Below, piece after piece: positions 49,680 to 60,579 of a stretch of DNA of 64,000 nt (positions within the stretch are counted from its first letter, which is position 1; the number at the start of each line of letters is the position of its first letter). Location of the stretch: NCBI GenBank assembly GCA_947496355.1, contig CANMCO010000002.1, positions 124,001-188,000 on the forward strand, in the 5' to 3' direction. The DNA is from an uncultured Aquimarina sp. (lineage in GTDB: Bacteria; Bacteroidota; Bacteroidia; Flavobacteriales; Flavobacteriaceae). The notes beneath the pieces were generated by a model that was not told where the DNA came from, did no database searches, and worked only from the letters and a program-made list of their open reading frames with translations. The translations under genes were made by a program, and so were the position numbers.

Positions 49680-50257
49680 GTAAGGATAAAGCCATAGAAA
49701 GTATAAAATCTGTAAATATCAGATCAATCGATCTTAAAAGGAGATTATTAATGTCTTCTGCTATGGTTGCCGTTTTTGAATCTTTTTTAAAACAAAATAT
49801 CGGAAATGAGGTATTGGTAGTAAATACCAATATTGGTATGGAAGTTTATTATTATTCTAAAAATGATTACCATACTTTTATACGCGAAAGTATACTGTTA
49901 TATACGCTTAAAGAAATTGATCAATCAAAATTGAAATTCAGAAATAACCTAAATAAGGAAGAGGTGTATCAAAGTTTTTGTGAAGCGTTAATGACCTTTG
50001 CTCAATATCCTCAGATTTTTCTTGCTTACACTAAAAAGTTCATTCACCTTAAGAAGAAAAATGATTCGAGCAGGTATGTGATACCCATTCTTAACGGTTT
50101 TTTTGAAGAAGTACTTGATTTTTTAACCAAGACGGGAAAAATACCACATTTTGAAAAAGTACAAAGAGCAAAAAATAAATCTCAGAAACCAGACCCTGAC
50201 CGTATGGTTATTAAGGATCTGATTTCTGAGGTTTTATTAAAGAAGCATTATAATTAA
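49676..50257 (+). CDS. TetR-like protein with divergent HTH
   Basis: Overlaps the ankyrin stop; FESFLKQNIGNEVLVVNTNIGMEVYYYSKNDYHTFIRESI resembles the TetR HTH ...YYYFKSKEELF. Confidence 0.45.
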   Translation: MSKDKAIESIKSVNIRSIDLKRRLLMSSAMVAVFESFLKQNIGNEVLVVNTNIGMEVYYYSKNDYHTFIRESILLYTLKEIDQSKLKFRNNLNKEEVYQSFCEALMTFAQYPQIFLAYTKKFIHLKKKNDSSRYVIPILNGFFEEVLDFLTKTGKIPHFEKVQRAKNKSQKPDPDRMVIKDLISEVLLKKHYN

Positions 50258-52803
50258 AATAGCTTATTTTTTTTGGTATACAATTGAGTGAATGTGGTTT
50301 TTACTCTTTTTGAGACTATGAAATATGGAATCCAAATCGCCGCTTTTATAAAAGATTTTCCAGCTTCTTTGTACGCCTGAATTTTTTCTGTTTCCGTGTA
50401 GGCGAACTCATTTATACTGAAAGCAATAATTGAGTCTAATGTGGGGATAATAAAGGATAAAGCATAAAACAGAATGATCATCTTTGGTAAAATCGTTCTT
50501 CTAGTAAAAAATAATGAGAGAATTAACATTGAGAACACGAAAAAAGCGGCATTATATACGATCTCAAAAACTATCAATAATGATGTGAATAAATCACTAA
50601 ATGACTGGTGATCTTGTAGGATATACTCCCATGTTGATGTGCTAAAAAAATCATCGAAATTTCTGAAAATTTCAAGTAATAGTAGAAAAGGCGTAAAAAT
50701 TAATCCAATGGCAATAAGTATCAACCAACCCCCAATATTCTGATTTTCTTCAAATACAGATGCTGTTTTTATATTATAATTTACAAATATTTTATAAGCA
50801 AAATAGCCACAGATGAATAAAGTTAATAGAGATAAAAGTATAAGCTGCCAACTAGCGCCTGAACTTTGAGAAACTAAACCCTTATTATAAGTGAGCATGT
50901 AGGATAAATTATTTAGGATTTTTTCATGCTTTGCAATAAATGTACTAGTCTCTTTAGGACTTATATGATTTTTTAATGTTTTGTAGGTGTGGTTAAGTGT
51001 AATTTTCCTATAGGAATAGTTAACATCATATGTATATTTAAATGAGTTTTCTTCAACTACAGTACTTTCATTTTGTACGTTCCAATCTTCAGGAAGGTTT
51101 ATTACAATTTTTTGTTCAAAATCAATGGGATATTGAACGTAATAAGGCATAGTTCTTTCGGGAGATTTATTCAAATTGGCATAAGACTCCATATTTAAAG
51201 GATAGAATTCACTTACAAGTATATCCTTGTTTTGAGGAGATTTTGTCCACAATGAATCGATAAAATAACTCTCTTTTATGGTTACTTGATTGATGTTTTC
51301 TCTATTATCAATAAATTCAATTTTAGAAAATTCTCTAATACTAGGGTATAAAGCGCTATAAAAATTTAAGTATTCCTTTTGTGTTTTCTTGATGTCTTTT
51401 TTTGCAAAACTCATTCTTTGGTCATTTGCATACGAACCATTATACAAAGTAGTGACAAATAAATACCCAGTACCACCAATTTCATCAAGGTCAAATTCTT
51501 CCAGAATCCTAATCGTATTTTTGGATGTAGATTTTATTTCTGATAATTGATTTTCTCTGGTATTTAGTACCAGTCCTGTTTCGTAGTTTGGAATGAAAAT
51601 ATTGTCAATAGTACCTCCTTGATTACTTATGGTTGGATCAATGTAATAGTTTTCACCATTTTGTTTAACTTGAACTATACAATGATCAAATAGATTTGGA
51701 GAAGGAAGTTCCTCTGTAATTTTTTTTCCATTGTATGAGTTGACCAAAATAGGATTAGCTTCAAAGTCAAAATCTCTTAAAATTTCAGTTAACAAAAAGG
51801 ATTTTGCTTTGCAATCACCATATCGTTGTTCTATAACCTGAAGTGGATTATTAGGTATATGGGAATTTAAACCTCCTTCAAATCCTAAATATCTAATATC
51901 ATCCTGAACAAATTTTCTGATTTTACTGAATAAAGAATCCTTAGGCGTATTTGCGAACAGTTTTATAACTTCTTTTTTAAGTTTTTTTTGATCTGTGCTA
52001 GTAATTGTGTAATGTTTGGCATATTGATCAATAACTTCTTTCCAAGAATTATATTCAGATATAGATACATTTGGCAGCGGGTCATGCCAGGACGGGGTAT
52101 TTATATCGTAAATGAGAGGGGCAATTTTTTTATTTTCCCAGAGATATTCTACAAATCCATTACTTGAGCTGATTGATGCTTTGGTAGCTTCATTGAAATA
52201 TTTAAAGTTTAATTTTCGATCTTTAGAAGTTATGAGTCTATTGTATAGGTATCTAACAGGAATTGAATATTGAAAATATATTTTGGAGTGAAATTTATTT
52301 TCATAAACGGGATTTGACCCTTTTAGGGTAAATGAATAATCAATAAAATCTCCTTTCCTTACATCAGTTAGATTTATAAAAGCAGTGAGTGTTCCATCAT
52401 ATAAAAACCTCTCCATGTTGGATTCTCTTTGAACAGTTTTTATCTGATTTGAAAAAAGTTTATTGATTATTTTTCCTTCTCTTATGATGTTGATATGGTG
52501 GAAATACAATTTTTGATAGGAGGGATCAAAATCTATACTAATATCAGAAACTTGTTGAATCCCCTCATTATTGATTGCCTCTATAGTATAATGAGAAAAA
52601 TAACTTTGATCTTCAACATTCTTTTGGAAATCGATGAGGTGATAATAATATCCTGATGAGGTTTCATTTATAGTACTATCAGAATTGAGATTCTCTATTT
52701 TTTTTACCCAATCAGGTGTTTTGGTAATAGAGAACTTACCTTTTTGTCCACAAATGTGTAATGAGAAGACAAATAGAAAAACTAGAAGTGTAATTTTTTT
52801 CAT
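50254..52803 (-). CDS. DUF3857/transglutaminase-domain protein with C-terminal DUF2569-like membrane region
   Basis: Signal peptide; core transglutaminase YGDCKAKSFLLTEILRDF, FDHCIVQV, NYYIDPT; C-terminal NIGGWLILIAIGLIFTPFLLLLEI. Confidence 0.85.
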   Translation of the reverse strand: MKKITLLVFLFVFSLHICGQKGKFSITKTPDWVKKIENLNSDSTINETSSGYYYHLIDFQKNVEDQSYFSHYTIEAINNEGIQQVSDISIDFDPSYQKLYFHHINIIREGKIINKLFSNQIKTVQRESNMERFLYDGTLTAFINLTDVRKGDFIDYSFTLKGSNPVYENKFHSKIYFQYSIPVRYLYNRLITSKDRKLNFKYFNEATKASISSSNGFVEYLWENKKIAPLIYDINTPSWHDPLPNVSISEYNSWKEVIDQYAKHYTITSTDQKKLKKEVIKLFANTPKDSLFSKIRKFVQDDIRYLGFEGGLNSHIPNNPLQVIEQRYGDCKAKSFLLTEILRDFDFEANPILVNSYNGKKITEELPSPNLFDHCIVQVKQNGENYYIDPTISNQGGTIDNIFIPNYETGLVLNTRENQLSEIKSTSKNTIRILEEFDLDEIGGTGYLFVTTLYNGSYANDQRMSFAKKDIKKTQKEYLNFYSALYPSIREFSKIEFIDNRENINQVTIKESYFIDSLWTKSPQNKDILVSEFYPLNMESYANLNKSPERTMPYYVQYPIDFEQKIVINLPEDWNVQNESTVVEENSFKYTYDVNYSYRKITLNHTYKTLKNHISPKETSTFIAKHEKILNNLSYMLTYNKGLVSQSSGASWQLILLSLLTLFICGYFAYKIFVNYNIKTASVFEENQNIGGWLILIAIGLIFTPFLLLLEIFRNFDDFFSTSTWEYILQDHQSFSDLFTSLLIVFEIVYNAAFFVFSMLILSLFFTRRTILPKMIILFYALSFIIPTLDSIIAFSINEFAYTETEKIQAYKEAGKSFIKAAIWIPYFIVSKRVKTTFTQLYTKKNKLF

Positions 52804-52870
52804 AACAATGAATTAAAATACCTTCTGAAAGAAAGTTGGGGCTCTTTCAAAAGAATAATGTTAGAATACT

Positions 52871-54313
52871 TTAAAACTCTGCGTTAAGCGGTGTTCTAGG
52901 GTAAGGAATCACATCGCGTATATTACCCATTCCGGTAACAAATAGTACAAGACGCTCAAACCCAAGACCAAAACCACTATGGACGCAAGTTCCAAAACGG
53001 CGTGTGTCTAAATACCACCATAAATCTTCCTCAGGAATATCTAGAGCTGCCATTTTTTCTTTTAATACATCTAAACGCTCTTCACGCTGAGAACCACCTA
53101 CTATCTCTCCAATGCCTGGGAAAAGTATATCCATAGCTCTTACTGTTTTTCCGTCCTCATTTAAACGCATATAAAATGATTTAATATCTGCAGGATAGTC
53201 AAATAAGATAACCGGGCATTTAAAATGCTTTTCTACAAGAAACCTTTCATGCTCACTTTGCAGATCGGCTCCCCATCCATCGATCGGGAATTTGAATTTT
53301 TTCTTTTTATTTGGCTTAGAGTTCTTTAAAATTTCAATTGCTTCAGTATAACTCACTCGCTTAAAATTGTTCTCCAGAATAAATTTTAATTTATCACGAA
53401 GAAGCATTTCTGATCGTTCTGCCTGAGGTTTTTGTTTATCCTCCTGTACAAGACGATTTTCTAAAAATTCTAAATCATCCTGACAGTTATCCAATGCAAA
53501 TTGCACCACATATTTGATAAAATCTTCAGCTAGATCCATATTACCATCAAGATCACAAAAAGCAACCTCTGGTTCTACCATCCAAAACTCTGCAAGATGA
53601 CGCGATGTGTTTGAGTTTTCTGCTCTAAATGTTGGACCAAAAGTATATACTTGTCCCAACCCCATTGCATAAGTTTCAGCTTCTAACTGGCCAGAAACTG
53701 TTAGGTTGGTTTCACCTCCAAAAAAATCTTGTTTATAATCCGCCTCATCATTTTCATCTTTTGGGATATTGTTTAAATCAAGATTAGTAACCTTAAAAGC
53801 CTCACCAGCACCTTCTGCATCACTTTTTGTAATTACAGGCGTATGTACATAGTAGAAATCATTCTTTTGAAAATACTCATGTATTGCAAAAGATAGTTTT
53901 GATCGTACGCGCATGATCGCACCAAAAGTGTTCGTACGAACTCTAAGATGAGCCTGCTCTCGTAATTTTTCGAGAGTATGACGTTTGGGGGATAAGATCG
54001 TTAATTTAAGCTCTTCTGGATCTGCATCTCCTTCAATTTTAACTTCAGATACCTGTATCTCTACACGTTGTCCTTTTCCTTGGCTTTCTACGAGCGTACC
54101 CTCAATTGTAACAGCGGCCCCAATATTAATTCTATCCTGGGTGTCTTTGTTAATTATGTTATCATCTAGAACACACTGAATATTATTAATAGTTGATCCA
54201 TCATTTACCGCTATAAAACGGTCATTACGAAAAGAACGAACCCATCCCTTTATAGTTACAGGTTGTAATAGTTTATCACTTTGTAGTACTTCTATTACTT
54301 TGGTATGCTTCAT
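52871..54313 (-). CDS. asnS: Asparaginyl-tRNA synthetase
   Basis: OB-fold N-terminus VTIKGWVRSFRNDRFIAVNDGS; class II motifs; GFGLGFERLVLFVTGMGNIRDVIPYPRTPLNAEF; start refined to MKHTKVIEV. Confidence 0.97.
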   Translation of the reverse strand: MKHTKVIEVLQSDKLLQPVTIKGWVRSFRNDRFIAVNDGSTINNIQCVLDDNIINKDTQDRINIGAAVTIEGTLVESQGKGQRVEIQVSEVKIEGDADPEELKLTILSPKRHTLEKLREQAHLRVRTNTFGAIMRVRSKLSFAIHEYFQKNDFYYVHTPVITKSDAEGAGEAFKVTNLDLNNIPKDENDEADYKQDFFGGETNLTVSGQLEAETYAMGLGQVYTFGPTFRAENSNTSRHLAEFWMVEPEVAFCDLDGNMDLAEDFIKYVVQFALDNCQDDLEFLENRLVQEDKQKPQAERSEMLLRDKLKFILENNFKRVSYTEAIEILKNSKPNKKKKFKFPIDGWGADLQSEHERFLVEKHFKCPVILFDYPADIKSFYMRLNEDGKTVRAMDILFPGIGEIVGGSQREERLDVLKEKMAALDIPEEDLWWYLDTRRFGTCVHSGFGLGFERLVLFVTGMGNIRDVIPYPRTPLNAEF

Positions 54314-54878
54314 TATATAATCAATTTTTCTTGTATTAGTACACCTCAATTTTATATTTCTCTTATAAACTAATAATTTAGAAATATGGTTGTGCACAAA
54401 ATTTGAGTTAGCAAAGATAATTTTTTAATCCGATTGAAGCATAATCTTATGAATTCAAAAACTATATATGGATTTGAATAGTTTGGTATCTTTTTTGTTA
54501 TCTGTTGAAGAGTTAAACCTAAAGTTTAAAAATCTGACGTTTTTTGGAGTTGCTATTCTATGAGGAAAACCGTAAATGAGTTGTTTTTTGCACTAAAAGC
54601 TCATATTTCAATAAGTTTTTTTGTGAAAATTTTAGAATTGTTTAGTGTTAAATTAAGGATTTAATATATTGATAATCAGTTTTTTAAATATTAAAATATT
54701 AATTTTTACTAGTGTAGATAATGTTAAATTTTGCATTAAATTGTAAAAAAGGGGATTTTTCCCCCCCTCATGCTATTTCAAAATATAAAAAGGGACAGTA
54801 TCTTGCATATGCAATTATGACGATTGTGTTTACGTTAAGTTTAGTTCGATAGGTTTTGGGGTAATCTATCTTACAGAA

Positions 54879-54910
54879 AGTCCCGTTAGAAATAACGGGG
54901 CTTTTTATTT
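54879..54910 (+). terminator. Strong hairpin in the asnS-MMPL intergenic region, + strand orientation
   Basis: AAAGTCCCGTTA-GAAA-TAACGGGGCTTTTTATTTTTT; no annotated + strand gene upstream. Confidence 0.7.
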
Positions 54911-54928
54911 TTTAAATGAATTTAATGT

Positions 54929-57337
54929 CTATTCCTTGTCTTCAGATTCTTCTATCTCTTCTTCTTCGTTAGGAATAATTTTTAAGGTGGGTTCTTTTAA
55001 TGTTTTCTTGTTAGCTATACTACGTTCCAAAGAAAGTAATAAAGATGGTAGAAGTAAGAGATTTGCAAGCATTGCAAATAATAGTGTAGTAGATACCAAT
55101 CCTCCTAGTGCTTTTGTTCCTCCAAAGTTTGAGATCATAAATACAGAGAAACCAAAAAACAATACAGTAGAGGTATAAAACATGCTTACTCCTGTTTCTC
55201 TTAGTGATGCAAGAACAGATTTTCTAATTCTCCAGTGATTGGATTTTAATTCTTGTCGATACTTCGCCAGAAAATGTATAGTATCATCTACAGAAATACC
55301 AAATGCAATACTAAAAACTAATATGGTTGATGGCTTGATAGGTACTCCCAGATATCCCATTAACCCCGCTGTCATTAATAGGGGAAGTAGGTTAGGAATT
55401 AAAGAGATGATAATCATTTTAAATGACCTAAACATCCAGGCCATAAATAAAGCAATTAAGAATACAGCTAGTCCTAAAGAAAATACTAGATTCCATACTA
55501 GATATTTGGTGCCCTTTTGAAAGACAAGTGCCTTACCAGTAAATGATACCTCATATCGGTCCTTTGGAAATATTTTTTCGAGTTTCGGAAGCAGAGTTGC
55601 TTCAATTCGTTCCATTTCTTCAGTACCAACATCTTTCATAAACGTAGTGATTCTGGCATACTGCCCTGTAGAATCTATATAACTTTTCATTACATCAGAT
55701 TCGGATTTGAAGCTTTTAAGATATGGTAAAATAAAATTTCGTTCTTGACTACTGGGTAATTGATAATATTTTGGGTTTCCGTTATAAAATGCCTGTTTAG
55801 AGTACTTGGCCAGGCTTACAATAGATATGGGTTTTGATAACTCTGGAGTTTCTTCTATCAACTCCTGAAGTTTCTCCATTCGCCTTAGTGTAGGGAGTTT
55901 CAAAACGCCTTGTTTACGTTTTGTATTAATTAGTATTTCTAATGGCATGATACCATCAAATTCATCCTCGAAGAACTCAATATCTTGATAAAAACCAGCA
56001 GTTTTTGGCATGTCCTCTAATAAACTTCCCGAAACTTTTATAGTGTAAATCCCAATAATACTTACTATTAGAATGATAACTGAAGAAAAATAAATAGTTA
56101 CTCGTCGAGTTTTAACCATATTTTCCATCCAATCTACAAGCCTTTCTATCCAACGCTTACCAAGATGTTTTAGGTGTCTTTCTTTGGGTTGAGGCATATA
56201 ACTGTATATGATAGTTATAACCAATAGGCACAGAATAAAAAGTGCTACTATGTTAAGAGAAGCTACAATACCAAATTCTTTAAGAAGTTTACTTTCGGTT
56301 AATGCAAAAGTTGCGAATCCAGCGGCTGTAGTAATGTTGGTCATTAATGTTGCATTTCCAACTTTAGTAATGACACGTTGTAGTGATTTGGCTTTGTTTC
56401 CATGCTTTTTTATTTCCTGTTGGTATTTGTTGATCAGGAAAATACAATTGGGGATTCCAATGACGATAACCAGTGGAGGAATAATTGCAGTAAGTACGGT
56501 AATTTCATATTCTAAGAGACCCAAAAGACCAAAGGCCCACATTACACCAATGATTACAGCGGTCATAGATATAAAAGTAGCTCTAACAGATCTGAAAAAG
56601 AAAAAGAAAATGAGCGAAGTAACTACTAATGCTGCAACAATGAATATCAAAATCTCATCCATTATGCTTTGAGAATTCATCGTTCTGATATAAGGCATGC
56701 CAGATACTTTGACATCTATGTTGTGAGCGGCCTCAAATGCGTTAACAGAGGGTAGTAAGACTTTTTCAATAAACTTTTTTCTGATAGGGGTATTTACGAT
56801 ATCCTTTTTTAAGTAAAGAGCGCTTTGAATAGTTTTAGAATTTTTACTATAAACAAGCCCTTCGTAAAATGGAAGTTTATTGAATAATTCGTATTCGTAT
56901 TTGGCGGCCTGATTATCGGTAAATGTTGAATCTTTTATAAATGGAACCAATTCAAACCGTGGTGGGTTGTCTTGCTTTTCTAACTTTTTAAGATCTCTTA
57001 GTGAAACAACAAGATCTATCTCATCATACTGTTTAAAAAAGTTATTGAAATCATTCCAGGCTTTTAGTTTTTCAGCAGTAAAAAGAGTGCTGTCCTTCAC
57101 GGCCATAACAATCAAATTTCCTTCTTCGCCAAATTTGTCTAGGAATTTTTGATACTCAATATTTACTTCATGATCATAGGGTAACAGGTTGGCTTCGGTA
57201 TAGGAAAACCTCATGTTTTTCCATTGAAACCCAAGAAAAACGGTAATACCTATTATCACTAAAAATATAATTGCTCGATTGCGAAGTATAACTCCCGCAA
57301 GTGCGTTCCAAAATCCGAAACTGAATAATTTTGCCAT
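54929..57337 (-). CDS. MMPL/RND family efflux transporter
   Basis: About 800 aa, duplicated SSD-like TM blocks, AFGISVDDTIHFLAKYRQEL; start refined to MAKLFSFGFW. Confidence 0.9.
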   Translation of the reverse strand: MAKLFSFGFWNALAGVILRNRAIIFLVIIGITVFLGFQWKNMRFSYTEANLLPYDHEVNIEYQKFLDKFGEEGNLIVMAVKDSTLFTAEKLKAWNDFNNFFKQYDEIDLVVSLRDLKKLEKQDNPPRFELVPFIKDSTFTDNQAAKYEYELFNKLPFYEGLVYSKNSKTIQSALYLKKDIVNTPIRKKFIEKVLLPSVNAFEAAHNIDVKVSGMPYIRTMNSQSIMDEILIFIVAALVVTSLIFFFFFRSVRATFISMTAVIIGVMWAFGLLGLLEYEITVLTAIIPPLVIVIGIPNCIFLINKYQQEIKKHGNKAKSLQRVITKVGNATLMTNITTAAGFATFALTESKLLKEFGIVASLNIVALFILCLLVITIIYSYMPQPKERHLKHLGKRWIERLVDWMENMVKTRRVTIYFSSVIILIVSIIGIYTIKVSGSLLEDMPKTAGFYQDIEFFEDEFDGIMPLEILINTKRKQGVLKLPTLRRMEKLQELIEETPELSKPISIVSLAKYSKQAFYNGNPKYYQLPSSQERNFILPYLKSFKSESDVMKSYIDSTGQYARITTFMKDVGTEEMERIEATLLPKLEKIFPKDRYEVSFTGKALVFQKGTKYLVWNLVFSLGLAVFLIALFMAWMFRSFKMIIISLIPNLLPLLMTAGLMGYLGVPIKPSTILVFSIAFGISVDDTIHFLAKYRQELKSNHWRIRKSVLASLRETGVSMFYTSTVLFFGFSVFMISNFGGTKALGGLVSTTLLFAMLANLLLLPSLLLSLERSIANKKTLKEPTLKIIPNEEEEIEESEDKE

Positions 57338-57424
57338 CCCTTTACTTTCCAGTTGCAAATGTAAGGATTTGAAGGTTTATTATTTATGAATTTTTGTAAA
57401 GAAAATTATTTATTACAAAAAGGA

Positions 57425-59887
57425 TTAAAGTTTTAAATAGAAAGTAAACTTGAATGCGATATTGTCCTCAAATCGAGGTAAGTGATATGCTCCATATCGA
57501 TAGGCAAAGCTAAGTCCAAAGCCAGCAAATAGTTTATTAATCTCGAAACCAGATTCTTGATATCCTTGCTGTAGTGATATGAAATCTACACCTTGGTGAT
57601 TTTCTGGATTACTAATATCTCCAATAGCATATCTGGTTATAAAAACAACTTCTGGTTTAAACCAATTTGTAATACGTACGGGTTCAATTCTATGCTTGAT
57701 TTGTAGAGTAGCCAGCCTGTCACTAAAAAACTCACCAAAGAACATCGTCTCAAACGTTCTTCTTCCTGCAACAGAAAACCTTTGTAAAACAGTTTCCTTT
57801 GTTGGTGCATTGGGATAGGCATGATATAAATGTGTAAGCGGTATATCACCGTTGGCAATATCGGCCTCAAATAGCATACTGGTGCGAGATTGATTGATAC
57901 GATTAATAACGTACTCTGCTTTTATACCAATTTTACTGTAAGAAAAGTTGCTGTCAAATAATCCTTTAAAACCTTGAGTATACTGAGCAGTAATTTTAGG
58001 GTACCCTTCATGGATTTCTTTGATTCCGTTAGGAGTTTTTAAGAATTTACTAAAAGGACTCCATCTCAAAGCCATTGTGGCTTCGGCCATTTTGTATGCA
58101 GAAAAGGAATTTCCGTTATTTAGGTAATTATATCCTCCAGTTTGATTTATATCACTTACAGAAACTTGAGTTTCTGACAAGAGTTTCGGGAAAATCTGCT
58201 GTTGTAAAGAGCTACTCCAGGTTCTGTGCTTGTAGTAAAAATCTATGTTTACTAATCGCGGTTCAAACAATGAGTATACTCTTCTGTCTGTTAGATAAAG
58301 AAAACTTCCTACTTCCTTGATGTCATCTGTGTAATTGACATTTAACCAAGAGCTTAATTTTTTATTGACCATTACGCCTCCTCCAATACCATATTTGGAT
58401 CTTGAATCTCTAAAACCGTAGACAAGATATCCTTCTACTCTAAATCGTTTAGAAAGTTTGGTATTGGTTACACCGCCAAGACCTAATCTTAATCCTTCAA
58501 AATTGTTATATTTGATAGGGTAAGTAAGGTCAAAATCAAAAAAACCAATAGGATAATACCCAATATTGAAACGCTGTATAACATCAATTCTACGCTTTAT
58601 ATTTTGAGCCTTTACAATACTATCAACAATAGGGAAAGAATTTAGGTCCTTTTCTGTAATTGCGCTTGTACGGTATTGGTTCCAATACGCTTCTGATCTG
58701 TTATTTGCTTCAGGGTCAATTTTTATTGAAGGTTGGGTTTTTCTAATATTTTGTTTGGTATTTAACTCAATGTCAAATAAATCAGTTGTTGAAACTAGGA
58801 AATCATTATTTCCAGTGTAACTTTTTTTATCATTGCCTAATCTACCAACAGATATCTGTCCTCCAAAAAGACTTACCTTTTGTCTGCCTTTACCTGGTCT
58901 TATCGTAATTTCCTGGCTTTTTGGAAACCAACTTTTTTCTTCAGAAAAGTACTCAAAATCATGAGTAGCCATTACATTAAGTTCTCCTCTTAATTCTATA
59001 ATGGCTTTTTGAATGGCTAGAGTTTTTATATCTATATACAATACCCCTTCTAGACTTGCAAAGTTTTTTGATTTACGAGGTTGAAAAAGTATTACAAAGG
59101 CAGGGTTTTTATCTTGAGTAGTATTTAAAATCTTGTAATAGTAGTTTTTGAGGGCTCTTTTGGATAGTGGCCCAATGTATTTGTTATTGAAAATAGTATA
59201 ATCTTCTTCGTAAAGAGAGTTAGATTGTATTTTGACACTTAACATATTATAGATAGGTTCTTCAAAACCTGTCATTCGGGTCGCTAGAACTCTTTCTTTT
59301 TCTCCAGACTTATCATTAAATCGATGATCGCTTATTTTTTCGGATAAAAAGGAATGAGCTTTGTTAAGTAGGTTTTCGAGATCAATATTTGTAGTATCTG
59401 AAGCTACATTTAACTTAGCTTGATTGTCTTCGGTTATCTTGAATTTATTATAGCTTTTGTAGCTAAAGCTATTCAAAGATTTTTTTGGATTGTTTTGATT
59501 TTTCCTACGTATTGCTTGTTTGATTATTTTGGCGGCAACATTGTTTGTAATATCCAGATTTACAGTGCCTAGATTTTCTTCATCAGGATTAAGCTTTATT
59601 TCAATTTTTTCGTCATTTTTTGACTGTATTGTAATAGTTTCTGTTTCATACCCTAAATAACTTACCGTAAGATTTAAAGGGTAACTTTTACAACGTATAA
59701 TAAATTCTCCATTTACAGATGTTAAGGCATAAGAGGAGTTACTGGTTTTTACCGTTGCAAAAGGCAAAGGTTGATTAGAACCTGCATCAATCACAATACC
59801 ATTAATGCTTACTTGAGATATTAAGATAAAGTGGGTAAAAAATAATAAACAAAATAATTTGTTTCGCATTATACTGACGGGGTTCAA
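57425..59887 (-). CDS. DUF5686 / carboxypeptidase-like regulatory domain outer-membrane protein
   Basis: N-terminal CarboxypepD_reg-like SINGIVIDAGSNQPLPFATVKTSNSSYALTSVNGEF; long beta-rich C-terminus ending AFKFTFYLKL. Confidence 0.85.
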   Translation of the reverse strand: MNPVSIMRNKLFCLLFFTHFILISQVSINGIVIDAGSNQPLPFATVKTSNSSYALTSVNGEFIIRCKSYPLNLTVSYLGYETETITIQSKNDEKIEIKLNPDEENLGTVNLDITNNVAAKIIKQAIRRKNQNNPKKSLNSFSYKSYNKFKITEDNQAKLNVASDTTNIDLENLLNKAHSFLSEKISDHRFNDKSGEKERVLATRMTGFEEPIYNMLSVKIQSNSLYEEDYTIFNNKYIGPLSKRALKNYYYKILNTTQDKNPAFVILFQPRKSKNFASLEGVLYIDIKTLAIQKAIIELRGELNVMATHDFEYFSEEKSWFPKSQEITIRPGKGRQKVSLFGGQISVGRLGNDKKSYTGNNDFLVSTTDLFDIELNTKQNIRKTQPSIKIDPEANNRSEAYWNQYRTSAITEKDLNSFPIVDSIVKAQNIKRRIDVIQRFNIGYYPIGFFDFDLTYPIKYNNFEGLRLGLGGVTNTKLSKRFRVEGYLVYGFRDSRSKYGIGGGVMVNKKLSSWLNVNYTDDIKEVGSFLYLTDRRVYSLFEPRLVNIDFYYKHRTWSSSLQQQIFPKLLSETQVSVSDINQTGGYNYLNNGNSFSAYKMAEATMALRWSPFSKFLKTPNGIKEIHEGYPKITAQYTQGFKGLFDSNFSYSKIGIKAEYVINRINQSRTSMLFEADIANGDIPLTHLYHAYPNAPTKETVLQRFSVAGRRTFETMFFGEFFSDRLATLQIKHRIEPVRITNWFKPEVVFITRYAIGDISNPENHQGVDFISLQQGYQESGFEINKLFAGFGLSFAYRYGAYHLPRFEDNIAFKFTFYLKL

Positions 59888-59907
59888 AAAAACGAAGATA
59901 CAAAAAA

Positions 59908-59932
59908 AGCGTTTTCATAGTGAAAACGCTTT
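59908..59932 (-). terminator. Rho-independent terminator after frr
   Basis: Minus strand AGCGTTTTC-acta-tGAAAACGCTTTTTTT. Confidence 0.85.
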
Positions 59933-59960
59933 TGTATATAATTTCCGTACAAAAAAAGTG

Positions 59961-60524
59961 TTAAACTGTCATAATCTCTTTTTCCTTGATACTTAACATT
60001 TCATCTATCTTCTTGATGTACATGTCTGTTAACGTTTGGATATCTTGCTCTGTATTTTTTGCCAGATCTTCAGATAGTCCTTCTTTTTCTAATTTTTTGA
60101 TTTCATTATTGGCATTTTTACGATCATTTCGAACTCCAATCTTGGAATCTTCAGCTTCGGCCTTAGCTTGTTTGGCCAGATCTCTACGTCTTTCTTCAGT
60201 TAGAGGAGGTACACTTATAATTACACTTTCGCCATTATTCATTGGATTGAATCCCAGATTAGCAACCTGAATTCCTTTTTCTATCTCAGGGATAAGTGAC
60301 TTCTCAAAAGGTTGAATAGTAATCGTCCTTGCATCTGGAGTGCTTACGTTTCCTACTTGGTTTAATGGAGTTGGTGAGCCGTAATACTCAACCATAACAC
60401 CACCAAGCATAGCCGGAGAAGCCTTCCCTGCTCGGATATTAAGAAGTTTTTTTTCTAAATGAACAATTGCAGCTTGCATGGATTCTTTGGCAGAATCTAT
60501 AATAAAATCTATTTCTTCTTTCAT
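59961..60524 (-). CDS. frr: Ribosome recycling factor
   Basis: IRAGKASPAMLGGVMVEYYGSPTPLNQVGNVSTPDARTITIQPFEKSLIPEIEKGI. Confidence 0.97.
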   Translation of the reverse strand: MKEEIDFIIDSAKESMQAAIVHLEKKLLNIRAGKASPAMLGGVMVEYYGSPTPLNQVGNVSTPDARTITIQPFEKSLIPEIEKGIQVANLGFNPMNNGESVIISVPPLTEERRRDLAKQAKAEAEDSKIGVRNDRKNANNEIKKLEKEGLSEDLAKNTEQDIQTLTDMYIKKIDEMLSIKEKEIMTV

Positions 60525-60579
60525 TTTTTAGTTCTTTTCTTTGGACTAATCAAAAAATAAGCCAATATAAATATATGGA

